A DNA stretch of 64,000 nt from Bradyrhizobium sp. GTDB lineage: Bacteria; Pseudomonadota; Alphaproteobacteria; Rhizobiales; Xanthobacteraceae. The stretch spans positions 1-64,000 of the forward strand of contig NZ_JAUYQU010000087.1 in NCBI RefSeq assembly GCF_030697065.1. Direction: 5' to 3'. Positions 1-7,270 of the stretch are shown here, one piece after another (position 1 is the first letter of the stretch; each line of letters opens with the position of its first letter). The notes beneath the pieces were generated by a model. The model had not been told where the DNA came from. It worked only from the letters and a program-made list of their open reading frames with translations, and did not search any database. Made by a program: the position numbers and the translations under genes.

Positions 1-168
1 TATGCCGGCGTGCAGGGCAGTGCCGCGATCGGCGTCGGCGTCGGCGGCAATCTGCTGATCGGCGGCTCCAACAACACCATCGCGCTGCAGCCGCTCAGCC
101 TGCAGGGCCAGGTCGGCCTCAGCGTCGCCGCGGGTCTGGAGAGCCTGGAACTGCGCCCGGGGAGGTGA
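1..168 (+). CDS. DUF992 family protein, C-terminal end only
   Basis: The window opens inside a gene read in frame 1; 55 codons remain before a TGA at 166-168. The visible tail is rich in Gly, Val, Ala and Asn, with a GGSNN turn followed by IALQPLS. This resembles the end of the DUF992 family, small exported proteins of unknown function common in Bradyrhizobium and relatives. The start and signal peptide lie outside the window. Its last 50 bases overlap, on the opposite strand, the 3' end of the ferric-reductase-like gene. The family call rests only on this tail and is moderately sure. Confidence 0.6.
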   Translation, partial: YAGVQGSAAIGVGVGGNLLIGGSNNTIALQPLSLQGQVGLSVAAGLESLELRPGR

Positions 169-790
169 GGTTCTCCCCGCGCAACGTCCCGCGCTTTCGC
201 CACACCAGATCGGCCATCACCTTGGCGGTCGCAGCGAGCACCAGCGCGCCAAGCGCCGCCTTCGAGACCGTCTCCATCGTCCCCTCGATCAGGATGGCGT
301 GGACCACGCTGCCGGCGACGATGACGATTGCGAGCAGCCGGTGCACGATGCGCCAGGTTCGCGGTCGCCACCGCCGGCGCAGGACCGCCAGCAGCGCGGC
401 GGCGAAGATCGCCCACATCGCGATCACGCCGAAGTAGGAGAACGGCGTCGGCGACGCCAGCAGCAGGGCGTCGATCATGTCGGGCGGACTGGTGATCCAG
501 AGGCCGGCGACATGGACCACCACCGCTGCCAGCAGCGCGCCGCCGATCCAGGGATGGGCTCGCCGCCCGATCCGGGCCGGCAGTCCCGGCAGATATCCGG
601 CGATCAGCAAGGGCTGAAACAGCATCAGGCCGAGGCCGAAAATCCCCGCGAACCCCGCCACGATGTAGACCGCATCGCGGTAGGCGAGCAGCGGGCTCAC
701 CGCCGCGGCGGCGAGCGGCACGCCGACGGCCGCGGCAACGGCGGTCCAGGCCAGCGCCGCCAGCGCCGATTTCCATCCGCTGGTTCGCAA
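119..790 (-). CDS. ferric reductase-like transmembrane protein
   Basis: A 223-residue integral membrane protein with about six hydrophobic spans. Two histidine pairs, H79/H93 and H150/H164, are each 14 residues apart on facing helices. This is the bis-heme b arrangement of the ferric reductase/NOX/MsrQ (YedZ) superfamily. There is no FAD or NAD(P)H domain, so it would pass electrons through heme only and needs partners on both sides. The start is probably TTG at 788-790, five bases after the stop of the upstream Tat-exported protein gene, so the two form an operon. The tail after residue 195 is basic and cytoplasmic. The superfamily is well supported; the electron partner is unknown. Confidence 0.8.
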   Translation of the reverse strand: MRTSGWKSALAALAWTAVAAAVGVPLAAAAVSPLLAYRDAVYIVAGFAGIFGLGLMLFQPLLIAGYLPGLPARIGRRAHPWIGGALLAAVVVHVAGLWITSPPDMIDALLLASPTPFSYFGVIAMWAIFAAALLAVLRRRWRPRTWRIVHRLLAIVIVAGSVVHAILIEGTMETVSKAALGALVLAATAKVMADLVWRKRGTLRGENLTSPGAVPGSPDPRRR

Positions 791-795
791 CCCGG

Positions 796-1284
796 TCAGG
801 CCGGCTGAAGCACGAAATGCGCCTCGAGGCTGGTATCCTTGGCGCTGCGCATCACCGGCCGCAGGAACACGGCTTTGAATTCATCGCTGTCATAGGCGAG
901 GTGGCCGTGCGGCTGGCCGAACACCGGAACGATCTGCGGCATTTCGAGTCGGAACACGCCGTTCTTGTCGGTGAGCGTGGCGCCATGGCTGTGCGGGTCG
1001 TTCTCGCGCCCTTCTGTCGTGTGCGCCCAGATCTGGATGCGCTGCCCGGCCAGCGGCGCGCCGTCGCCGGCGCGGCGCACGGTGCCGGTCATCCAGAAGC
1101 CGCCCTTGCCGATCCGCTCCACGACCGGCGCGCCTTCGCGGTAGTTGTTGGTGCCGCCGCGCATCGAAGGCGTCGGCGCCAGGCCTTCCGCGCGGGCGGG
1201 CACCGGCAGCCCGGAAATCCCGGTTGCCAGCACGGCCCCGCCTGCGGCGAGCAGGGTGCGGCGGTTGAGTACGACGGTGGTCAT
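796..1284 (-). CDS. Tat-exported intradiol dioxygenase-like protein
   Basis: 162 residues. The N-terminus carries NRRTLL followed by a hydrophobic stretch and PARA|EG, which fits a twin-arginine signal peptide. The mature part (from about residue 33) resembles the beta-sandwich of intradiol ring-cleavage dioxygenases: an IWAH strand, a GVFRLEMP strand and an HGH pair near residue 128 that matches the iron-binding His-x-His. I do not see the two tyrosine iron ligands of true catechol dioxygenases, so substrate and activity are open. It is co-transcribed with the downstream heme membrane protein. A periplasmic cofactor protein beside a ferric-reductase-like membrane partner recalls MsrP-MsrQ in layout only. 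Confidence 0.65.
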   Translation of the reverse strand: MTTVVLNRRTLLAAGGAVLATGISGLPVPARAEGLAPTPSMRGGTNNYREGAPVVERIGKGGFWMTGTVRRAGDGAPLAGQRIQIWAHTTEGRENDPHSHGATLTDKNGVFRLEMPQIVPVFGQPHGHLAYDSDEFKAVFLRPVMRSAKDTSLEAHFVLQPA

Positions 1285-1427
1285 GCGGGTTCCTTCCGGC
1301 AGCGTGCAGATATTGCATCAAGCTTACAACAACGCGCGCGACAGGTAAGGAGCGCGGCAGCTCGCATAACAGTGTTGTGAACCGGCGCGCGACCGCTCAG
1401 CCGGCGTCATCCGATGTCCGTCGGCTG

Positions 1428-1877
1428 CTATTTTTGCTGAACGCGGCTGAGGTAGTCGACGACGGCGAGGACGCGGGTCCGCACCACGACTTCCGGACTT
1501 TGCTCCGGCCCGGCCAGCTTCCAGTAGGTCGGGTCAACATAATGCGGCAGCCTGACGATGGGATTGAATCGTTCCCCCCAGATCGGCATTTCGCGGGTGC
1601 CGTGAGCGGGAATTGTTTTCGACCCATGGATGGTTTCATAAACCGCGTCGGTGGGAAAAACCCCGTTGTTGTTCCTGGCCAGCATCGTCAGATCCGGAGG
1701 CGGTATTTTCAGGAGGCCGCTGACCGGTCCCTTGCCTTTGGCATCCGTGCCATGACAACTCGCGCACGAGGACTGGAATTCCGACTTGCCGACGTCCGGG
1801 TCGTCAGCCTGGGCCGCGACCGCGAAACCGGCGGTCAGACTGGCAATGATCACCCATTTTACACCGGATTTTATCAT
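1428..1877 (-). CDS. periplasmic class I cytochrome c
   Basis: 149 residues with a cleavable signal peptide (residues 1 to about 24, ending AAQA|DD). One heme c site is seen, CASCH at C38, C41 and H42, and M97 in REMPIWG is a likely sixth ligand. The length fits a small mono-heme electron carrier. The PPPDLT segment after the heme site is typical of cytochromes that shuttle electrons to oxidases or from periplasmic dehydrogenases. It stands alone between the Tat gene and the old-yellow-enzyme gene, all on the same strand, but gaps of over 100 bases on both sides argue for its own transcript. The redox partner cannot be told from context. Confidence 0.88.
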   Translation of the reverse strand: MIKSGVKWVIIASLTAGFAVAAQADDPDVGKSEFQSSCASCHGTDAKGKGPVSGLLKIPPPDLTMLARNNNGVFPTDAVYETIHGSKTIPAHGTREMPIWGERFNPIVRLPHYVDPTYWKLAGPEQSPEVVVRTRVLAVVDYLSRVQQK

Positions 1878-1996
1878 GTCGCGCTCCGACGCTGGCAGGA
1901 ACGTGCTGATGCTAGGCGCTTTGCGCCCCCCGAAGTTTGACGCACATCAAGCCCGGCTTGCCTCTTGATGCGCCCGAATAGTGCGGGAAGGCCGGT

Positions 1997-3136
1997 CTAT
2001 AGGCGAGGGATCCAGCCCGGACGGCTCAGCATGTAGTCGACCATGCGCGGCGGAATGCTCAGGGTGCCCGCTATCCCGCTTTTATCCCCGGGCAGTCCCG
2101 GAAGGATCGATGCTTCGCGCTTGCTTCGCACCTTGGACAGCCACTCCGGATCGACCACCACGGCGCGTCCGATTGCAACCAGGTCGGCGCCCATGCCGAT
2201 CGCCTCCCCGGCATCCGCGCATGTCCTGATCCCGCCGCTGGCCATCACCGCGCAGCGGCCCGCGATGACGCGGGCAAACTCCGTGATCGGACTTTTCGCC
2301 GGGATGACGTCTGGCTCGACCGGGCCGTCATAGACGCGGGTCTCCCGCTGCGGCCGGCTCTTGCGAAAATCATCGAGCGAGATCGAGATGTAGTCGAGAT
2401 TCAACCCGGCCAGTTCGTTGCAAAGCAGACTGGCGTCCGCGAGCGTATAGCCGTCCGCCTCGGCCTCGAACGGCGTCACGCGAAACCCCGCGATCAGGTT
2501 CGGGCCGAGCGCGTCGCGAACGGCCGCTGCGACCGCGAGCGGAAAGTTCATCCGCCTGGCCGGCGTGCCGCCCCAGTGATCGTCGCGATGATTGGCCCGC
2601 GGCGAAAAGAACTGGTGCACCGCATAGTGGTTGGCGCCGTGAACCTCGACGCCGTCGAACCCGGCCTTCCGGGCCAGCGAAGCAGCCCTGCGAAAACTCG
2701 CAATCAGGCGTTCGACCTCGTCCGGTGTCATCGCCCTCGGCGTCCGGGCGCCGGGACGCAGCGACGCCACGGCGGAAGGCGCGCGCATGCGCTGCTCGCC
2801 GATCAGTTCGGGCTTGGCGATGCGGCCGCCGTCATAGATCTGGAGGATCGCCAGACTTCCCGCGGCACGCATGGCCCCGGCGAGCCGCTGCAGGCTTTGC
2901 AGATGGCCGTCATGGGCCGCGCCCGTTCCCTGCCAGGAGCGTCCGTCATCTTCGACATAGGTGGCGGAAGAAATGGCGGCGCCGAATCCGTTCGCCGCGC
3001 GCCGCCGGACGAATTCGAGTTCTTCGTCGGCAGCCGTGCCGTCCTCATGGGAAGAATCGGTCGTCAGCGGTGCGATCGCAAACCGGTTTGCCATCTCGCG
3101 TCCGCAGTTGAACCTGAAAGGAGACCAGACGACCAT
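1997..3136 (-). CDS. NADH:flavin oxidoreductase, old yellow enzyme family
   Basis: About 379 residues forming one FMN-binding TIM barrel. Visible marks are the N-terminal IAPLTT segment, the active-site VEVHGANHYAVHQFFSP stretch with its His-x-x-Asn pair, RANHRDDHWGG, and the C-terminal phosphate-binding ASGGIRT followed by GADLVAIGRA. These enzymes reduce activated C=C bonds or dienoyl-type substrates with NAD(P)H. I chose ATG at 3134-3136 (MVVWSPF); a longer frame to 3172 adds residues not typical of the family. It lacks the C-terminal Fe-S/FAD domain of 2,4-dienoyl-CoA reductases. The promoter side is filled by a GC-rich palindromic repeat. Confidence 0.85.
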   Translation of the reverse strand: MVVWSPFRFNCGREMANRFAIAPLTTDSSHEDGTAADEELEFVRRRAANGFGAAISSATYVEDDGRSWQGTGAAHDGHLQSLQRLAGAMRAAGSLAILQIYDGGRIAKPELIGEQRMRAPSAVASLRPGARTPRAMTPDEVERLIASFRRAASLARKAGFDGVEVHGANHYAVHQFFSPRANHRDDHWGGTPARRMNFPLAVAAAVRDALGPNLIAGFRVTPFEAEADGYTLADASLLCNELAGLNLDYISISLDDFRKSRPQRETRVYDGPVEPDVIPAKSPITEFARVIAGRCAVMASGGIRTCADAGEAIGMGADLVAIGRAVVVDPEWLSKVRSKREASILPGLPGDKSGIAGTLSIPPRMVDYMLSRPGWIPRL

Positions 3137-3183
3137 CGTTCGAACCTCGTACTTCTTACTTCGCCCCTCCACCCGCGAAGCGG

Positions 3184-3271
3184 TGGGGAGGGGTCGGGGG
3201 TGGGGGGTCTATCGGTGCATTCCGCTGACAGCGAATTTGCTGAAACACCCCCCACCCCCGACCCCTCCCCA
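3184..3271. repeat. palindromic intergenic repeat with perfect 25-bp inverted arms
   Basis: The arms at 3184-3208 and 3247-3271 are exact reverse complements over 25 bases, made of runs of G or C, separated by a 38-base loop. Beyond the arms the homology-like pattern extends to about 3160-3303, with smaller hairpins at each end. A half-unit of similar sequence recurs at 45292-45328. It lies upstream of the old-yellow-enzyme gene and downstream of the SDR remnant. It could fold as a very stable hairpin on either strand. Such short palindromic elements are typical of Bradyrhizobium intergenic DNA. Confidence 0.85.
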
Positions 3272-3316
3272 CCACGCGCAAGAGCGCGCGGGGGGAGGGG
3301 CGTGAACAGCCTCGCC

Positions 3317-3374
3317 TTAATGGAAGACACGTCCGGAGTCGATCACCACGGTCCGACCGGTGGTCCCGGTGCGG
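3317..3374 (-). pseudogene. remnant of an SDR gene 3' end
   Basis: Read on the minus strand this segment encodes RTGTTGRTVVIDSGRVFH then TAA. That is almost the same as the C-terminus of the intact SDR at 5011-5763 (RTGTMTGQTVVIDSGRIFH). By eye the two DNA copies differ at about seven of 58 aligned bases, plus one 3-base gap. The copy stops matching after 3374, so only the last 18 or so codons survive. It lies just downstream of the HWE kinase gene, which is thus bracketed by the full SDR and this fragment. Confidence 0.8.
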
Positions 3375-3417
3375 AGACGCGGTTGGGAGGCTGGAGGTGC
3401 GAGCTGCGCAACGGCTG

Positions 3418-4890
3418 TCAGCCGCCGGCCTGTCCGCTGATCAGGTTCGCTGCCGGAATGGAGACGCGCCAGTTCAGTCCGGAGGCCGCAAACTCCACGG
3501 CGACCTTGGCATTGAGAGAGCGTCCGATCATGTCGTCGAACACGACATGGCCGAACCCCTTGTGGGACGGAGCGATCACCGGCGGCCCGCCTTGCTCGAT
3601 CCAGTTCAGGAGCAGTTGGCGCGGCGCGTCGGCTCCGCCTTCGAACGCCCAGGACACCCTGACTTTCCCGGTCGGCACCGACAGGGCCCCGTACTTGGTT
3701 GCGTTCGTCGTCAGTTCGTGGATGGCAAGTCCGATGGCCTGGGCGGCTTCCGCGCCGACGACGATGTCGGGTCCACTGAGCTCGAGGCGAGAACTCTGCA
3801 CTTCCACGAAGGGCTCGAGATGCTTGCGCATGAGGTCGGCGAGAGGGGCTCCCTGCCAGCTGTTGAGAACCAGTACGTCGTGCGACGCCGCGAGGCCCTG
3901 CAGACGCCGCCCGAACCGGCTTTCGAATTCCTCCGTGGTCGCGACCGTCCGGGCCGTCCGGCGGGCAATCGACTGGATGACGGTGAGCAGATTCTTCGAC
4001 CGGTGCGACAGCTCATGCATCAGGAACTGAATATGATCTTCCGCGGCCTTGCGCTCGGTGACGTCGGCCACGATGCTCACCATGCGGTGAGCCTTTCCAT
4101 CGGGCGTACGGGCGACGACCTGGCCGTGGCCTCTGAGCCAGAGAGTCGTGCCGTCGGGCCATACCACGCGGTACTCGGACGTAAACGAGTCCTGCCTGTC
4201 TGCAAGCTCGTGGAATTTCTGCATCAAATGACGGTCGTCCGGGTGCAATGCGGACCGGTATTCGTCTTCATCGCCCCCCACGCGGCCGCGCCCGTCGACG
4301 AGGTTGAGGCCGAACAGCGCCATGCCTTCTTCGGTCCAGAGCCGCGTCCTGCCGATCAGATCGGTTTGCCAGGTGCCCATTCTGCCGGCGCTCAGGGCAG
4401 AGCGATAAAGCGCCTCGCTCTCGCGCAGGGAGGATTCGGCGGCAACCTGCGCGGAGATGTCGACATTGGTCCCCAGCCAGCGAACGATCTTGCCGGCCGG
4501 GTCCCGCCGCGGCACCACGCGCGTCAGAAAGGGACGAAAAATCCCGTCGCTTCCCTTCAGGGGGAAAGTCATCTCGAATGACTCTCCCGTGGCGATGGAA
4601 TGTTTCCATTGCTTCAGGACGTCGGGCAGCCGATCGGCATCGTGAACCGAGGTCCAGCCCCAGCCTTGCTGACTCTCGGGTGAGGTCCCCGTGTACTCGT
4701 ACCAGCGGCGATTGTACCAGAAGATGCTGCCGTCGGCGTCGGCCAGCCAGCACAGCATCGGGAGATGATCGGCCAGATCGTAAAAATCTTCCGACGTTCG
4801 GAGGGCTTCCCCGGAAGGGGGGACTTCACTCCCGGCACCTGGTTCCGATGACGTTTCCATCTGCGCATTCAGTTGTATGCTGGATCCCAC
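3418..4890 (-). CDS. PAS-PAS HWE-family sensor histidine kinase
   Basis: 490 residues, soluble, with no membrane span. Two PAS/PAC sensor modules are seen: about 36-150 (DLADHLPMLCWLADADG, then a WLGTNVDIS end) and about 160-285 (ending SIVADVTERKAAE). They are followed by an HWE dimerisation/phosphoacceptor region (HELSHRSKNLLTVIQS) and an ATPase domain with IHELTTNATKYGAL as N-box and NWIEQGG supplying the W-x-E that names the family. HWE kinases are abundant in Rhizobiales and often act in general stress or light responses. No response regulator or EcfG/PhyR gene is beside it, so it is an orphan. The start is GTG at 4888-4890; ATG at 4860 is an alternative. It lies between the SDR gene and a copy of that SDR's 3' end. 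Confidence 0.9.
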   Translation of the reverse strand: MGSSIQLNAQMETSSEPGAGSEVPPSGEALRTSEDFYDLADHLPMLCWLADADGSIFWYNRRWYEYTGTSPESQQGWGWTSVHDADRLPDVLKQWKHSIATGESFEMTFPLKGSDGIFRPFLTRVVPRRDPAGKIVRWLGTNVDISAQVAAESSLRESEALYRSALSAGRMGTWQTDLIGRTRLWTEEGMALFGLNLVDGRGRVGGDEDEYRSALHPDDRHLMQKFHELADRQDSFTSEYRVVWPDGTTLWLRGHGQVVARTPDGKAHRMVSIVADVTERKAAEDHIQFLMHELSHRSKNLLTVIQSIARRTARTVATTEEFESRFGRRLQGLAASHDVLVLNSWQGAPLADLMRKHLEPFVEVQSSRLELSGPDIVVGAEAAQAIGLAIHELTTNATKYGALSVPTGKVRVSWAFEGGADAPRQLLLNWIEQGGPPVIAPSHKGFGHVVFDDMIGRSLNAKVAVEFAASGLNWRVSIPAANLISGQAGG

Positions 4891-5010
4891 CGATATCAGA
4901 TGCAGGGTATCGATACCACCCGGGTCGCGGGCCCTGGATTGGCCGCTTCGTTTCCGGGATTCCGTCTCACGCCCTGGAGCGCGCCGCCCAGGACTGTCCG
5001 GCCCGTCGCC

Positions 5011-5763
5011 TCAGTGGAAGATGCGTCCGGAGTCGATCACGACGGTCTGGCCGGTCATGGTCCCGGTGCGGCACATCGCGACCACCATGTCGGCGCAGTC
5101 GTCCTTGTCGGCCGGCTTCTTCAGCAGTGCGCTCGAAGCGGCGCGCTCGACCTGCTCGGAGCGCAGATTGGCCGTGGCGCGGGTGCCTTCCAGCAGCCCC
5201 GGCGCCACGCAGTTGACCAGCGTCTCCGGCGCCAGCGCCACCGCCATGCACCGCGTCAGGTGAATCAGCCCCGCCTTCGACACGGCATAGGCGATCGAGG
5301 AGCCGGTCGGGCTCAGCCCCGCCACCGAAGCGATGTTGACGATGCGGCCCTGCCCCTGCGCCTTCATCACGGGGGCCACCGCCTTGATCAGGCGCATCGG
5401 CCCGGCCAGATTGACGGCCATGATCTTCTCCCACACTTCCATCGTCAGGTCGTCGAGATCGCCGAACGGGATCGCGACGTTGTAGGCGGCGTCATTGACC
5501 AGGATATCGAGCCGGCCGAAGGCCTGGGTGACCTCGCCGACCAGCCGCTCCACATCGGCGCCGTCGGTGATGTCGCAGCCGAACGCCCGGGCATCGACCT
5601 GGTACCGCGACGCGAGATCACGGGCGACGCCTTCCGCCTGCTCGCGGCTGCGCGCATACATCACGGCCACATGCGCGCCCTCCCGCGCCAGCGCGTGGCA
5701 GATCCGCTGCCCCAGCCCGCCATTGCCGCCGGTCACCAGTGCGACTGTGTTCTTCAGGTCCAT
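5011..5763 (-). CDS. short-chain dehydrogenase/reductase (SDR)
   Basis: 250 residues, classical SDR size. The Rossmann glycine motif TGGNGGLG is at residues 11-18, an NDAA-type motif lies in the middle (VNDAAYNV), and the catalytic Ser...YxxxK is in GSSIAYAVSK. It is an NAD(P)-dependent alcohol/ketone oxidoreductase of unknown substrate, closest in feel to the FabG-like 3-oxoacyl reductase group. I chose ATG at 5761-5763, preceded by a good AAAGGAAAG ribosome site; an upstream in-frame extension is unlikely. It is oriented with the downstream kinase gene, about 120 bases away. Its last 58 or so bases are duplicated at 3317-3374. Confidence 0.88.
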   Translation of the reverse strand: MDLKNTVALVTGGNGGLGQRICHALAREGAHVAVMYARSREQAEGVARDLASRYQVDARAFGCDITDGADVERLVGEVTQAFGRLDILVNDAAYNVAIPFGDLDDLTMEVWEKIMAVNLAGPMRLIKAVAPVMKAQGQGRIVNIASVAGLSPTGSSIAYAVSKAGLIHLTRCMAVALAPETLVNCVAPGLLEGTRATANLRSEQVERAASSALLKKPADKDDCADMVVAMCRTGTMTGQTVVIDSGRIFH

Positions 5764-6186
5764 CGGGTCTTTCCTTTGATGTGGGTGCGGTGACGCGAGT
5801 CGCGGCCTGTGCGACTCGGCCACGATTGAACGTCTCTCTGGCAGCTTGCTTGATGAGCAGTTCTTGTCAGGAATCCCCTACCGAGGGCAAGCTTCATCAT
5901 GCCAGCGACGGGTCATCAAGCGACATCGCTTCGAACTCCATTCCTGGCAAAACACTGCCATCGCTTCGCCGATGTCCCTTCCTGGAGGTGGAATAGACTT
6001 GGTTAGGTCGTTGGCAGATGTCGCCTTTTGACCCACAACTGTCATAGGATGGCTGGACCGACGGTAATTTCCTGCAAGAATGCTGATAAAATTGCTATCC
6101 GGGATCGGTCACAAACAACACGCGGCGAGAATTTCGCAGCCTCCTTCGCGCGAAGTTGCGCAACCGCCAAGGAGCGAGAAGACTCA
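5764..6186. other. intergenic region, lower GC, no gene seen
   Basis: 423 bases between the divergent SDR and channel genes. Compared with its flanks it is visibly richer in A and T (for example GATAAAATTGC near 6084). It must hold the promoters of both genes, but I see no confidently spaced -35/-10 pair. A GGAGCGAGAAG ribosome site precedes the channel ATG at 6187. An in-frame ATG at 6028 would extend the channel protein by 53 residues that look non-coding. Confidence 0.5.
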
Positions 6187-6636
6187 ATGTTTGTAGCCAT
6201 GGCAATTTCTGCATTCTTGGTGATGGTCAATATTATAGTCCACTACGAGATGCTGCGGCTGATGTCGGCCTACGTCCCCAATCTGCCAATCGCGGTTCGC
6301 CTGAAGGTACTGATCGTGGTGTTCGGTTGCTTTGTGGCACATACGATTGAGGTATGGTTGTATGCAGGCGCTTTCTTGGCCATTTACAAAGCTGGCCTCG
6401 GGTCACTGCAAGGACAGGTCGAGGAGCACTTCGCAGATTTTCTCTACTTCTCTGCGACATCGTATTCCACAATGGGGATTGGTGACGTTTATCCGACCGG
6501 CGTGCTCCGTCTGATCTCCGGCATCGAAGGAATCAATGGTCTATTTCTGATCGCGTGGTCGACGTCGTTCACCTACTTTGTGATGGACAGGCTTTGGCCT
6601 CTGCACCCGGATCAGGATCCTAAGGCGCAAGGCTGA
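6187..6636 (+). CDS. small two-helix K+ channel-like membrane protein
   Basis: 149 residues. There are three strongly hydrophobic segments (about 2-26, 38-67 and 108-134) and, before the last, a pore loop ending in T95-M-G-I-G-D100. That matches the TxGxGD selectivity filter of the Ion_trans_2/KcsA-like superfamily, with Ile in place of the usual Tyr/Phe. The order helix, helix, pore loop, helix suggests a tetrameric cation channel with one extra N-terminal helix. No RCK or cyclic-nucleotide domain is present. The gene and its leader are less GC-rich than the neighbours and sit beside repeats, so acquisition by transfer is possible. Ion selectivity is inferred, not shown. Confidence 0.75.
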   Translation: MFVAMAISAFLVMVNIIVHYEMLRLMSAYVPNLPIAVRLKVLIVVFGCFVAHTIEVWLYAGAFLAIYKAGLGSLQGQVEEHFADFLYFSATSYSTMGIGDVYPTGVLRLISGIEGINGLFLIAWSTSFTYFVMDRLWPLHPDQDPKAQG

Positions 6637-7270
6637 TCGGGTTTACTGGTCGTGTCGCCGAGGTGATCGAGGTATCGCTCAGAGCACATTTTCGACACGG
6701 CGCGATGTCTGGTTTAAGTCCGTAATGCCCACCCAAGCGGACGTTCGCCGACGACCGCGCTGCCTCCATCGCATTTGACGGCTCCTGCAGTATGCTCGTG
6801 TGCACCTTTTTCGCACGACTTCGCACACGAGACCGCGGGTGCAGCGCGCATCCGGCATTCCTGCTCCCTCATTGGAGGGAGAAACGACAGGCAAGCCTCG
6901 GGCAGTATCATGCCGCGAGAAGGCGGACGTGTGTCTGGTGATGAGCCACATTGGGGAGCGGCCACGCTGTTCGCACATTTACCGTTGTCGTCCCCGCGAA
7001 GGCGGGGACCCACTATTCCAGAGACGGTCGTGTTCAACCGAGAAGCCGCGGCGTACTGGATCGCCCGGTCGGAGCCGGGCGACGACAGCTTGGTGTGGGG
7101 CGCGCCTGCCAAGCCCATTTCCTTCCCAAAGCGATCTACTCGTGCGCCCGTCGCTGTTCACTTCACAATGCACTGCAGCGAAATTTTTCCCGCTTGCCAA
7201 AATCGCGGGACGGGCGGACCATCCAACCGCCGACCCAATCATGGGCCGAGCTCCAAACAAGGAGGCGGCA
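6637..7270. other. long intergenic region without a credible gene
   Basis: 634 bases between the channel gene and the EF-G paralogue. Open frames through it give low-complexity, family-less translations. Part is a dispersed palindromic repeat (6986-7091). The last bases hold an AAGGAGGCGG ribosome site just before the ATG at 7271. The rest (6640-6980) shows no recognisable gene; it may contain decayed mobile or repeat DNA, but I cannot name it. Confidence 0.5.
6986..7091 (-). repeat. dispersed palindromic repeat, family A copy 1
   Basis: The outer parts form short hairpins (CCCCGCGAAGGCGGGG at one end and CCCGGTCGGAGCCGGG at the other). The middle reads ACTATTCCAGAGACGG and further on GCCGCGGCGTACTGGATCG. 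The reverse complement of this unit lines up with 41959-42051, sharing the GTACGCCGCGGC and CTCTGGAATA blocks, so the two copies lie in opposite orientation. Elements of this kind are scattered through Bradyrhizobium intergenic DNA. Confidence 0.75.

Noticed and set aside
3184-3271. Transcription terminator
   Set aside because: The 38-base loop and the presence of related copies elsewhere fit a palindromic repeat; no T-tract follows either arm.
2576-4030. Long plus-strand open frame across the old-yellow-enzyme gene, the repeat and the kinase gene
   Set aside because: It is antisense to two clear genes, includes palindromic repeat DNA and gives a composition-driven, family-less translation.
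4873-5793. Plus-strand open frame opposite the SDR gene
   Set aside because: It mirrors the codon pattern of the SDR on the other strand (His/Arg/Asp-rich), a typical high-GC shadow frame.
6800-7270. N-terminal extension of the EF-G paralogue
   Set aside because: The added 157 residues cover a dispersed repeat and lack family similarity; a strong ribosome site precedes the ATG at 7271.
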